64,000 nucleotides of DNA from NCBI RefSeq assembly GCF_026626635.1, contig NZ_JAPNKA010000001.1:11516501-11580500 (forward strand), written 5' to 3'. This document shows, in pieces, positions 33,584-41,899 of this stretch. Each line of letters begins with the position of its first letter. Within the stretch, counting starts at the first letter, position 1. The position numbers and the translations under genes were made by a program. Under the pieces are notes generated by a model. It had not been told where the DNA came from. It saw only the letters and a list, made by a program, of their open reading frames with translations, and ran no database searches. The DNA is from Archangium lansingense (GTDB lineage: Bacteria > Myxococcota > Myxococcia > Myxococcales > Myxococcaceae).

Positions 33584-33985
33584 ATGGCTTCGAGGGTTTC
33601 GACGTTTCTGATGTTCGAAGGCAAGGCCGAAGAGGCGATGACGTTCTACGTGTCGCTGTTCAAGGACGCGAGCGTCACCAGCATCAAACGCTATGGCCCG
33701 GGAGAGCCTGGCACCGAGGGTTCGGTGATGATGGCTTCGTTCTCCCTCAACGGCCAGCGATTCATGTGCATCGACAGCAGCGTGAAGCACGCGTTCACCT
33801 TCACGCCCGCCACCTCGATCTTCGTCGATTGTGAGTCGGAGGCAGAGATCGACACGGTGGCGGCAAAGCTGTCCGAAGGGGGGCAGGTGCTCATGCCGCT
33901 GGGCGAGTATCCGTTCGCCCGGAAGTTCATCTGGCTCGCCGACCGGTACGGCGTGTCGTGGCAGCTCAGTCTGACGAACGCCTGA
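33584..33985 (+). CDS. VOC-family PhnB-like protein (3-demethylubiquinone methyltransferase-like fold)
   Basis: A 133-residue single-domain vicinal-oxygen-chelate protein: FLMFEGKAEEAMTFYVSLFK at the start, SFSLNGQRFMCIDS centrally, and YPFARKFIWLADRYGVSWQLS at the end. This is the subfamily often misnamed 3-demethylubiquinone-9 3-methyltransferase; it has no methyltransferase motifs. It lies 31 bases after the zinc-binding membrane protein gene and may be co-transcribed. The substrate is unknown. Confidence 0.85.
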   Translation: MASRVSTFLMFEGKAEEAMTFYVSLFKDASVTSIKRYGPGEPGTEGSVMMASFSLNGQRFMCIDSSVKHAFTFTPATSIFVDCESEAEIDTVAAKLSEGGQVLMPLGEYPFARKFIWLADRYGVSWQLSLTNA

Positions 33986-34003
33986 GCGGGCTCGCCCCTG
34001 GCA

Positions 34004-34351
34004 TCAGGCCTGGACCAGCCAGGGGCGCAACAGGGCTTCGGCCCGCGCCCTGTCGGTGAACAGCAGCGCCAACCCCACCACCGCCGCGGGTCCCTCCTGG
34101 GGCGGGAACACCTGGGCCACCTGCGCCTCCAGCTCCACCACACGCCCGCAGAACTCCAGGACCAGGCTCAGGATGACCTGCGTGTCCCGGGGTAACTGCT
34201 TGGAGGTGGAGATGAAAGCCGCCCCCATGCGCAGCTCCCGCTCATAGGCCTGTTGGAAGGTCGTGCCCCCGGACCGCGGAGGAGAGGCTCGCCTGCTTGG
34301 ACCCCCGTGGATTCGCTGCCTCCCCGCCGCACCGCGGCATATGAGGTTCAC
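34004..34351 (-). CDS. PilZ-like domain protein
   Basis: The 115-residue product has a core from about residue 32 (TTFQQAYERELRMGAAFI) through a beta-rich region (VILSLVLEFCGRVVELEAQV) to an FPP-containing strand and a final helix, as in the small myxobacterial PilZ proteins. The RxxxR motif for c-di-GMP is not evident, so binding is doubtful. Translation needs a GTG at 34351, since the only later Met is inside the domain. The N-terminal 30 residues are poorly structured. It is convergent with the VOC gene and divergent from the kinase gene. Confidence 0.5.
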   Translation of the reverse strand: MNLICRGAAGRQRIHGGPSRRASPPRSGGTTFQQAYERELRMGAAFISTSKQLPRDTQVILSLVLEFCGRVVELEAQVAQVFPPQEGPAAVVGLALLFTDRARAEALLRPWLVQA

Positions 34352-34493
34352 TGGGAGTCCTCTACAAGCCCCTATCGGGACAGGACCATGCGAGTTTTCC
34401 TGTTCCGCTGCTCGCAGGGAGGGCAGAGTAGCAACCCCGCTTCACGCAAGGCCCCTGCCCGCGACCCCCATTTCCGGCGAAGATGCAGCGCCC

Positions 34494-37160
34494 GTGATCG
34501 ATACCGGTACCCTTGTCCTCGATGGCCGCTTCCGTGTGCTCCAGCTCCTCGGCGCAGGCGGCATGGGTGAGGTGTACCTCGGTGAGCAGGTGTCGCTGGG
34601 ACGTAGGGTGGCCATCAAGGTGCTGCACGCGGACCTGATGGTGCACCCGAGCATGATTGAGCGCTTCAAGCGCGAGGCGCGCATGCTGTCCGCGGTGGAG
34701 CACCCCGCCGTGGTGCACGTCATCGACTACGGCCAGGCAGAGGTCGGCGCCTGCCTGGTGATGGAGTACGTGGAGGGCGAGAACCTCTATGACGTGCTGC
34801 AGCTGGGAGCCATGGCGCCGTCGCGCGCGCTGCCCCTGCTGTACCAGCTCGCCGAAGGCCTGGCGGCCATCCACGACAAGGGCATCATCCACCGCGACCT
34901 CAAGCCGGAGAACGTGCTCCTCACCAAGGGGCTGCGCGGAGAGCAGGCGCGGCTGCTGGACTTCGGCATCGCCCGACTGGTGGAGCCGGACGCCTCGAGC
35001 AGCAACCTCAGCCAGGTAGGACTGGTGGTGGGCACGCCGGAGTACCTCTCGCCGGAGCAGGCGGTGGGCGCGCCGGTGGACACGCGCAGCGACCTGTACT
35101 CCTTCGGGGTGCTCGCCTACCGCATGCTCTCGGGCCAGCTCCCCTTCCCCGGTCCCGGGCCAACGCAGTACGTCGCCCAGCATGCCGCCGCGACGCCCAT
35201 GCCCCTTATCGAGGCCGCGCCCACGCTCGTGGGTCACCCCACGCTCGTCTCGCTGGTGATGCAGCTGCTGCAGAAGGCGCCCACCCACCGGTTGCCGAGC
35301 GCCACCGCGCTGGTGGATGCGCTCGGAGCACTGGCGGCCGCGGGAGCCCAGGGGATGGTGGGCGTGCCCGTGGCGATGGCGGTGGGCGCTGCCTCCCCGA
35401 GCATCTCCGCCTTCCTCGTCCCCGACGCGTCTGACCCGGTTGGGAGCGGAACGGCCCCCTTCTCCGTCCTCCAGGAGAAGCCGGCCGAGTCCCCTTCCTC
35501 GGGCACGGCCGTCTTCGGCCCTCCCCCTCCGGTAGCGGCCCCCGTGGCAGCGCCCGTGCCGGCCCCCGTGGCAGCACCCGCACCGGCCCCCGCGAGCAAT
35601 GGCCGCGCGTCCTCCCAAGCGCCGACCCTCCAGGCCCGACACATGGCGCTGCCCGAGGGGGCTTCCTCGCCCTCACGGGCACCGACCCGTCCCTCGCAGT
35701 CAGCCGTGGCGGCCGTGGTGTACGAGAAGCACGTGGCGCGCGCCGGTACGGTCGTGCCCGCCCCGAAGCCCGCGGGCACCGTGGCCCCCATTGGCAGCGG
35801 GACGCTCTCGGGCAGCAAGCCGCAGAACCTGACGGTGATGCTCACCGACCTGCAGGGCTTCACCGAGCGCACCTCGCGGCAGACGCACGAGCAGAACGCG
35901 CGGATGCTGGAGACGCACGACGGGCTGCTGCTGCCGCTGGTGCGCCAGTACGGTGGGCGCGTGGTGCAGAAGCGGGGAGACTCGCTGCTGGTCGTCTTCA
36001 CCTCGCCCACCCACTCGGTGCTGTGCGGCATGGCCATGCAGGATCGGCTGTGGCGGCACAACCAGACGTGCGGCCCGGACGAGCAGCTGCCCGTGCGCAT
36101 CTGCCTCCACACGGGCGAAGTGCTCGTCTCGCGCGACGCCGTGCTCGGTGAGCCGGTGGAGGTGGTGAAGGCGGTGGAGCAGGTGGCCGAGGCCGGCGAA
36201 GTCGTCTTCACCGAGTCGGTGAACCTCGCGCGCAACCGGGTGGAGGGAGATGCCGAGCCCTGCGGCAGCGTGCCGATGCCGGGCAATGGCGAGCCGCTGC
36301 GCCTCCACCGGTGCCGCCGCGCCCCGGAGGGCCTGCCCTTCGGAGGCCAGGACGAGGTATCCCTCAGTCCGCCCATCGAGGAGCAGCTCGGCCCGGTGAT
36401 GAGGCCGGCGCGGGCGGTGGCGGACCTGGCACGCACGCTGGCCGAGCGGGCAGTGACGCTCGCGAAGGCCTACCCGCGCCAGACGCTGGGTGGAGCCTTG
36501 GGACTGGTGGCGGTGCTGTCCCTGGGCACGCTCGAGATGGCGCGTCGCGCCGAGCCCGAGTACCAGGCGCGGGAGCTGCTGGAGGCGGGCAAACCGGCGG
36601 ATGCTCTGAAGCGCCTGGCGGAGGTGCCCGCGGACGCGAAGAAGAACGCCCCGATGCTCGAGGTGCGCGCGCAGGCGCTGCACGCGCTGGAGCGGCACGA
36701 GGAGGAGCACACGGTGCTCGCCACGCTGGCCGCTGAGCCACGCGAGTCCATCGCGGAGCCGGTGCTGGACGGGCTGGCCTCGGACTTCGGGGAGGACGAA
36801 GCGGACAAGGGCCTGCGCAAGCTGCTGTCCTCGCTCCCCAAGGAGCCGGTGAAGAAGCGCTTCGAGGAGCTGGCGGAGGAGGAGCCCTCTGCGAGGCAGT
36901 GGGGCGCGCTGCGCTACCTCGAGGCCGTGCAATCCACCGACGGGCTGGACCTGGTGAAGCTGTACACGCGCTCGCTCGAGTCGAAGAACTGCGGCGTGCG
37001 GGCGCGCTCGGCGCGGCGGCTGGCGGGACTGGGAGACCCGGAGGCAGTGCCCGCCCTGGAGCAGCTCAGCAAGCTGCCCAAGGAGAAGGCCGTGGTCGGC
37101 TCGAAGAACTGCGGCCAGGACGAGGCAAAGGACGCCCTCGAGACGCTGTCCAAGAAGTGA
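34494..37160 (+). CDS. Ser/Thr protein kinase fused to a class III cyclase-like domain, with TM segment and C-terminal repeats
   Basis: From N to C terminus: a kinase domain (residues about 10-275) with GAGGMGEVYLG, VAIKVL, HRDLKPENVLL, DFGIARL and GTPEYLSPEQ; an Ala/Pro linker (about 300-440); a class III cyclase-like domain (about 444-615) starting LTVMLTDLQGFTE with QKRGDSLLVVF; one transmembrane helix near 663-682; and an outer helical repeat region of TPR or HEAT type. Both metal-binding Asp residues of the cyclase remain, but the usual V-N-x-x-x-R dyad is replaced (PVEVVKAVE), so it may not make cAMP. Start choice is uncertain: GTG 34494 leaves a normal intergenic gap, whereas ATG 34341 would overlap the divergent PilZ-like gene. 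Confidence 0.85.
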   Translation: MIDTGTLVLDGRFRVLQLLGAGGMGEVYLGEQVSLGRRVAIKVLHADLMVHPSMIERFKREARMLSAVEHPAVVHVIDYGQAEVGACLVMEYVEGENLYDVLQLGAMAPSRALPLLYQLAEGLAAIHDKGIIHRDLKPENVLLTKGLRGEQARLLDFGIARLVEPDASSSNLSQVGLVVGTPEYLSPEQAVGAPVDTRSDLYSFGVLAYRMLSGQLPFPGPGPTQYVAQHAAATPMPLIEAAPTLVGHPTLVSLVMQLLQKAPTHRLPSATALVDALGALAAAGAQGMVGVPVAMAVGAASPSISAFLVPDASDPVGSGTAPFSVLQEKPAESPSSGTAVFGPPPPVAAPVAAPVPAPVAAPAPAPASNGRASSQAPTLQARHMALPEGASSPSRAPTRPSQSAVAAVVYEKHVARAGTVVPAPKPAGTVAPIGSGTLSGSKPQNLTVMLTDLQGFTERTSRQTHEQNARMLETHDGLLLPLVRQYGGRVVQKRGDSLLVVFTSPTHSVLCGMAMQDRLWRHNQTCGPDEQLPVRICLHTGEVLVSRDAVLGEPVEVVKAVEQVAEAGEVVFTESVNLARNRVEGDAEPCGSVPMPGNGEPLRLHRCRRAPEGLPFGGQDEVSLSPPIEEQLGPVMRPARAVADLARTLAERAVTLAKAYPRQTLGGALGLVAVLSLGTLEMARRAEPEYQARELLEAGKPADALKRLAEVPADAKKNAPMLEVRAQALHALERHEEEHTVLATLAAEPRESIAEPVLDGLASDFGEDEADKGLRKLLSSLPKEPVKKRFEELAEEEPSARQWGALRYLEAVQSTDGLDLVKLYTRSLESKNCGVRARSARRLAGLGDPEAVPALEQLSKLPKEKAVVGSKNCGQDEAKDALETLSKK

Positions 37161-37191
37161 GCGTCCCCCGCTCCCGGGGCCTCAACTCCTG

Positions 37192-37611
37192 TCAGTCATC
37201 ATCATCGTCATCATGATGCTTGGAGTGGCCCTTCTTCTTTTTTCCACGGCCATGCCCGCGGCCGTCATCGTCGTCATCCCAGTCCCGGCCCTTGTCCCGG
37301 TCCTTGACCTTCTCGTCGATGCGCAGGAGCTCGCGGGTATAGGCGTGGTAGTCGATGTGCAGGTGGCCTTTGGCACTCGGGGCGTAGGCCTGGAACTTCA
37401 CCTTCCACACGTCATTGCCCTTGAGGTGGGCCTCCTTGAGGTCGCACCGATAGCCACGACCGCGGCACTCCGAGAACCCCAGCGACACGGCCTCGTCGTA
37501 CGACATGGCACGAGGGGGCGGCGGACGCGGTGAGGGGTGATGGGGGTAGTACCCCCGTACGAGGCAGCCGGGTGTGAGGCAGAGCAATCCGAGGAGCAAA
37601 GCGGTTCGCAT
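37192..37611 (-). CDS. Lipoprotein with a His/Asp/Lys-rich C-terminal tail
   Basis: The 139-residue product has a lipobox LTPGC (Cys at residue 16), a globular core with two Cys residues (CRGRGYRC) and a tail of about 35 residues made of acidic, basic and His clusters (DWDDDDDGRGHGRGKKKKGH and six final Asp). Such tails often bind divalent metals or nucleic acid; the role here is unknown. It ends 31 bases from the convergent kinase gene. Confidence 0.75.
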   Translation of the reverse strand: MRTALLLGLLCLTPGCLVRGYYPHHPSPRPPPPRAMSYDEAVSLGFSECRGRGYRCDLKEAHLKGNDVWKVKFQAYAPSAKGHLHIDYHAYTRELLRIDEKVKDRDKGRDWDDDDDGRGHGRGKKKKGHSKHHDDDDDD

Positions 37612-37673
37612 GCCTCCTCATAACGCACGAGGGGCGCTTCGCTTCAAACCCACACGGGCACCGCGCTTCCTAC

Positions 37674-38459
37674 CTACAGCGCGGTGGGTGAAGCGAAGCT
37701 GACAAAGAGCTCTCCGGTGAGCCAGGCGCGCTGGCCCTTGGCCGCGGCACGCAGGAAATCGTTGAGGACGGGCCCGCTCTGGCCAGCGCGATGGGTGCGC
37801 GGGAAGAGGAGGTTCATGCGCGAGCGGGCGATGCCCTTGCTGCCCCGGTGGATGAAGGTGACGGTGCCGTCCAGCTCAACGGTCTCCACGACGGCGATGT
37901 GAGTCATGCCGTCGTTGCGCTTGCCGTCGCGGTTGCGATCGTAGGTCTCGCGGAAGAAGACGAGGTCGCCTGGACGGGGGCGGCGGCTGTGAATGGCGCC
38001 CCGGTCCTGCGCGCGGCGGTAGATGGCGGAGACGGCGTTCTCCCCGTTGAGGAAGCCGTGGTTGACCAGGTCGATGCCTCCCTTCTGGTAGGCGAGCCGT
38101 ACGAAGCCGGAGCAGTCATCCGGGACACTGCGGTCCACACGGCCGAGCTGCTTCACCCCCACGAGCTGAACCGCGCGCTCGACGATGAGGGCCGCGGCGC
38201 GCGAGGGCGCCCCTGTGAACCCCAGACGCGAGGAGCGCAGGCTGGTGGCTCCGGACACAAGCCGTGCAACCTCCACCGTGGTGCTCAGCGCCCGCGCCAC
38301 CTCTTCCATCGAGGCGTCGCCAGACGACACCGCTTCGGCCCGGGGAGCCAACTCGGAGCCCCCCGGAGAGGACGAAGCCGGAGCAGCCGGATGGCGAGCG
38401 GGCGAAGTGCCAGCACAAGCGGCGAGGAGACACACTGAAACGAGAAGCACACAGCGCAT
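37674..38459 (-). CDS. NlpC/P60-like lipoprotein (putative cell-wall peptidase)
   Basis: A 261-residue lipoprotein (lipobox LLAAC, Cys at residue 14) with an Ala/Ser/Pro linker. The C-terminal half has VPDDCSGFVRLAYQKGG with a candidate catalytic Cys, RPRPGDLVFF and MTHIAVVETVELDGTVTFIH with the His, the order found in NlpC/P60 and CHAP amidases. It would act on peptidoglycan peptides in the periplasm. ATG 38459 gives the clean signal peptide; an in-frame start 33 bases upstream is possible. It precedes the lipoprotein gene at 37192 on the same strand by 62 bases. Confidence 0.8.
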   Translation of the reverse strand: MRCVLLVSVCLLAACAGTSPARHPAAPASSSPGGSELAPRAEAVSSGDASMEEVARALSTTVEVARLVSGATSLRSSRLGFTGAPSRAAALIVERAVQLVGVKQLGRVDRSVPDDCSGFVRLAYQKGGIDLVNHGFLNGENAVSAIYRRAQDRGAIHSRRPRPGDLVFFRETYDRNRDGKRNDGMTHIAVVETVELDGTVTFIHRGSKGIARSRMNLLFPRTHRAGQSGPVLNDFLRAAAKGQRAWLTGELFVSFASPTAL

Positions 38460-38555
38460 GCGGAGTTCCCTGGAAACGAAAGGGGGCGACATTATCCACC
38501 TCTGCCTCCGCCTGCACCCTCTGCGTCCAAGCGTGTGTGCTGCCTCGCCCGCCCC

Positions 38556-40154
38556 TCAGCCAACCTTGGCCGCCAAAGGCAGCCGGAAGGTGAAGGCGCT
38601 GCCGCTGCCCACCTTGCTCTCCACCGAGAGGTCCCCTCCGTACTCCTTCAGAATATTGCGCACCACCGGGAGGCCCAGGCCCGTCCCCCGGCCCGGAGGC
38701 TTGGTGGTGAACCACGGCTCGAAGATGCTGGAGAGCTTCTCCTCGGGGATGCCGACCCCGGTGTCCTCCACGCAGCAGCAAGCGAAGCCCGACACGCTGT
38801 CCTCGAAGAGCCGCACCCGCACCTCCGCGGGCCGGTCGCGCACCGACTCCACCGCATCGGCGGCATTGCTCACCAGGTTGAGCAATACCTGTTCCACGCG
38901 CGTCCGGCTCGCCTCCACCCAGAGGGGGGACTCGAGCACCAAGGCCGACACCTTCAGGTGCTTGGTGATACCCGCCGTGCGCAACATGGCCAACGCGCCC
39001 GACACCAGCTCGCGCAGATCCATCCGCTCCACCGTCATCCGCCCCGGCCGGCCCAGGTCCATCAAGTGCCGTCCGTGCGTGGCCACGTGCTCGCACGCCC
39101 AGCCCAGCTCCTCCAGCTCCTCGGCGTCTGGCGGCAGGCCGCGCCGCGCGCACTCGTGGAAGGAGGTCCTCAGGCTATTGAGCACGGTGGAGATATTGCG
39201 CAGCTCATGCCCCACGCCGGCCGCCAGCGTGCCCAACGTCGCCAGTCGCTCCACCTGCAGCAACTGGTTGCGCGTCCGCTCCAGCTCCGCTTCCAACATC
39301 TCGCGGTAGCGCACGCGCTCGGTGACATCCTGGGCGAGGCCCATCGCCCCCGTGAGCGTGCCGGACTCGTCGAACACCGGCGAGAAACGTGTCTCGTAGT
39401 GAATGCCGTCAAACGAGATGTGGCTCGTGAAGGACTCACCGGACAAAGCCCGCCGGGTCTGCGCGAGGATGTCCGGTTGGTCGGCGTAGAGCTCAAAGAT
39501 GGAGTGGCCCACCAGCCACCCCGGCTCGAGTCCCAGCGGGGCCAGCGCTCCTCCATCCGAGAAGGTGATGATGCCTTGCGTATCCAGCGACCAGAGGGTC
39601 ATCTGCGCGCCGCGAATCGCCGTGCGCAACCGCATCTCACTGAGGGCCAGGGCGCGCTGCACGGTCTCGCGCTCAGCCACCTGCGCCCTCAACATGCGAT
39701 TGGCCGCCTCGCCCGCGGTGAGCGCCACCTGGAACTGCGCCTGCGCCTCGCGCCGCTCGGTGACATCAATGAGGATGCCAAGCACTCCGCAGATGGCGCC
39801 CTCCCCATCCCGCAGGGGCACCTTGCTCGTCTGCGTCCACCGCTGTTGGCCGTCACTGCCCCGCACGGGCTCCTCGCACTCGGGCAGCGGCTGCCCCGAT
39901 TGCAGCACCTGCTGGTCGCACGCACGGTAGAAGTCCGCGTCCTCCTTGCGCCAGGGCAGCTCGTAGTCGGTGAGCCCCACCACCACGTCCGGGGAGGCCA
40001 GGCCGGTGATGCTCGCGAAGGCAGCGTTGCACCCGAGGTAGCGCAGATCTCTCCCCTTCCAGAAGATGGGGTACGGCAGCGCGTCGAGGATGCGCCGGAA
40101 CAGCGCGGCCTCCTCCTGCACCGGTGCCTGCACGAAGGCTTCACGCGCCCGCAT
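38556..40154 (-). CDS. PAS-domain sensor histidine kinase
   Basis: A 532-residue cytoplasmic sensor kinase. Two PAS domains lie at about residues 18-140 (FRRILDALPYPIFWKGRDLR, ending in GVLGILIDVTERREA) and 170-295 (ending in AMGLAQDVTERVRYRE). A HisKA dimer domain follows, with phospho-acceptor His in GVGHELRNIST, then an HATPase domain with the N box NLVSNAADAVES, DTGVGIPEEK and GRGTGLGLPVV. No membrane helix or receiver domain is present, so the partner regulator is elsewhere. ATG 40154 has GGGAGG just upstream; the longer frame to 40334 lacks domain similarity. Confidence 0.92.
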   Translation of the reverse strand: MRAREAFVQAPVQEEAALFRRILDALPYPIFWKGRDLRYLGCNAAFASITGLASPDVVVGLTDYELPWRKEDADFYRACDQQVLQSGQPLPECEEPVRGSDGQQRWTQTSKVPLRDGEGAICGVLGILIDVTERREAQAQFQVALTAGEAANRMLRAQVAERETVQRALALSEMRLRTAIRGAQMTLWSLDTQGIITFSDGGALAPLGLEPGWLVGHSIFELYADQPDILAQTRRALSGESFTSHISFDGIHYETRFSPVFDESGTLTGAMGLAQDVTERVRYREMLEAELERTRNQLLQVERLATLGTLAAGVGHELRNISTVLNSLRTSFHECARRGLPPDAEELEELGWACEHVATHGRHLMDLGRPGRMTVERMDLRELVSGALAMLRTAGITKHLKVSALVLESPLWVEASRTRVEQVLLNLVSNAADAVESVRDRPAEVRVRLFEDSVSGFACCCVEDTGVGIPEEKLSSIFEPWFTTKPPGRGTGLGLPVVRNILKEYGGDLSVESKVGSGSAFTFRLPLAAKVG

Positions 40155-40355
40155 GGTTCCTCCCCCCAGCCCTGAGAGCAGGGTCAGCTCGAACATAACG
40201 GCCTGTCGGAGGACGTCGGGAAGGAGCCGCCCAAGGTGTTCGCCGCTGGACGCCAGGAAAGCGCCTGCGCTGGCCCACGACATTGCAACCTGCCCAAGGA
40301 CAGGTATCTCAGCGTCGGCGGGACGGGAACCCAAGGCCCGCGAGCCTCCCTCTCC

Positions 40356-41630
40356 TCAGGCGGAGCGGGCCTCGCTCTCCGGCGCCTCGTCCTCGCACGA
40401 GGGCACGAGGGGCACGACCGCGTTCGCACCCTCGGGCTGGCGCAACAGCCGCTCCGCGCACGCCGCCAGGGCAAACAGCACGTAGAAGTGGACCGCCACC
40501 AGGAAGCCCGCGAAGAGGCACGTCACCAGGTAGCCCACCACCGACGCGGCGAGCGCGCGCGCCAGCCAGCCCCGCTCCCGCTCTCGGGCAGCCTCCATCA
40601 AGGGGCCGAGCACCGCCCCGATGAACCCCAAGAAAAGCACCAGCCCCAAGAAGCCCAAGTCCGAGATGACCTGGAGGAAGATGTTGTGCGCGGCGTACAC
40701 CCGCCCCGAGCCCGCTTCAGGCCCATAGAGGTGCCACGCGTAGCGGAAGGTGCCCGCCCCCAGTCCCAGCAGCGGGTGCTCCATGCTCGTGCGGGAGGCC
40801 ACCTTCCACGCCTCGACCCGGCTCATCGCCGAGGCATCCTGCTCGAAGCTCGATACCGACTGGGTGCGCGTCCAGAAGTTCTGCGGAGAGAGCACCAGCA
40901 TCCCCACCGCCACCAGCCCGACGAGCACGATACGGCCCGGACGGCGCTCCAACACCAACCAGGTCACTCCGGCCGCCACCAACCCGAGGAAGCCGCCGCG
41001 CGAGTAGCTCAGCACCATGGCGGTCACCGCCATCACCCCGGCGACGACACACGCCAATCGCATCCACCTCGGGTTCTGCCGGCGCGCGGTGATGGCCAGC
41101 GCCAGGGGCACCACGATTCCCACGCTCATCGCCATGCGGTTGGGGTCTGCGTACACCCCCAGCCAGCGCGCCCGGTAGCCCTCCACCAGGTCCACGCCCG
41201 CGCGGTGCCACCCGATGACCCCATGTGTGGTGACGATGGAACCCAGGATGAGCGCGAGGCACGCCCAGAGCATGCGCCGCTCCGTCGTCACCAGGTTGAC
41301 GATCGTCATATAGAGGATGACCCACTTGAGCAGCTCGGTGGCCGTGAAGTGGGAGGCCGCCGGGTACAGCGACCAGGAGATGGACGCGAAGGTCATCCCG
41401 CAGAAGACCAGGAGCGTCACGCCCCGTCCGCCATCCACCAGGAAGCGCTCGCGCCGCCTCAGCCGCCCGAGAAGCAGCAGTCCGGTGGCGGCGGCCGAGG
41501 TCAACACCGCGACCCGCCACCTCGCCAGCCAGGGAATCCACTCGCCCGGGATGACGTAGATGCAGACAAGGAATGAGAGGAGCAGGGCAAAGGCCCAGCC
41601 GTCACGGCTTTGCACTGAAGTTCGGCCCAT
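40356..41630 (-). CDS. O-antigen ligase / Wzy-type polymerase family protein
   Basis: A 424-residue polytopic membrane protein with about ten to twelve hydrophobic helices. The family signature lies in the large periplasmic loop: MSRVEAWKVA, HPLLGLGAGTFRYAWHLYGP and YAAHNIFLQVISDLGFLG. Members either polymerise O-units (Wzy) or attach polysaccharide to lipid A-core (WaaL); sequence alone does not separate these. ATG 41630 follows GGAGGATG. It stands 5' of and divergent to the beta-helix lipoprotein pair and near the glycosyltransferase and flippase genes, which supports a role in surface polysaccharide assembly. Confidence 0.88.
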   Translation of the reverse strand: MGRTSVQSRDGWAFALLLSFLVCIYVIPGEWIPWLARWRVAVLTSAAATGLLLLGRLRRRERFLVDGGRGVTLLVFCGMTFASISWSLYPAASHFTATELLKWVILYMTIVNLVTTERRMLWACLALILGSIVTTHGVIGWHRAGVDLVEGYRARWLGVYADPNRMAMSVGIVVPLALAITARRQNPRWMRLACVVAGVMAVTAMVLSYSRGGFLGLVAAGVTWLVLERRPGRIVLVGLVAVGMLVLSPQNFWTRTQSVSSFEQDASAMSRVEAWKVASRTSMEHPLLGLGAGTFRYAWHLYGPEAGSGRVYAAHNIFLQVISDLGFLGLVLFLGFIGAVLGPLMEAARERERGWLARALAASVVGYLVTCLFAGFLVAVHFYVLFALAACAERLLRQPEGANAVVPLVPSCEDEAPESEARSA

Positions 41631-41899
41631 CCCCCATCCTCCGGAACGACACCCGGCCGGCGCATTCATCGACGGCGCGCAAGCTAGGCACCGCCAACCC
41701 GTCAGGCCATCACTCCGCGTCTCCATTGCCCACTATGCGAAGGTGGTCACGTCCGACCGCTTCTGCACAGTCCAGCCGGACAGGGGGGCGCCTTCAGGCC
41801 CCACGCGCCACGCCTGCCTGGCTGCCTTTCGGGGGAATCATCCCCGTCCAGCTCTTGTCCCTAGTCACTTCACTTTTTCTCCGGAAGGTGCGGACAACC

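Noticed and set aside
34341..34493. A longer N terminus for the kinase-cyclase fusion
   Set aside because: It would overlap the divergent PilZ-like gene and has no similarity to kinase N termini; it cannot be fully excluded.
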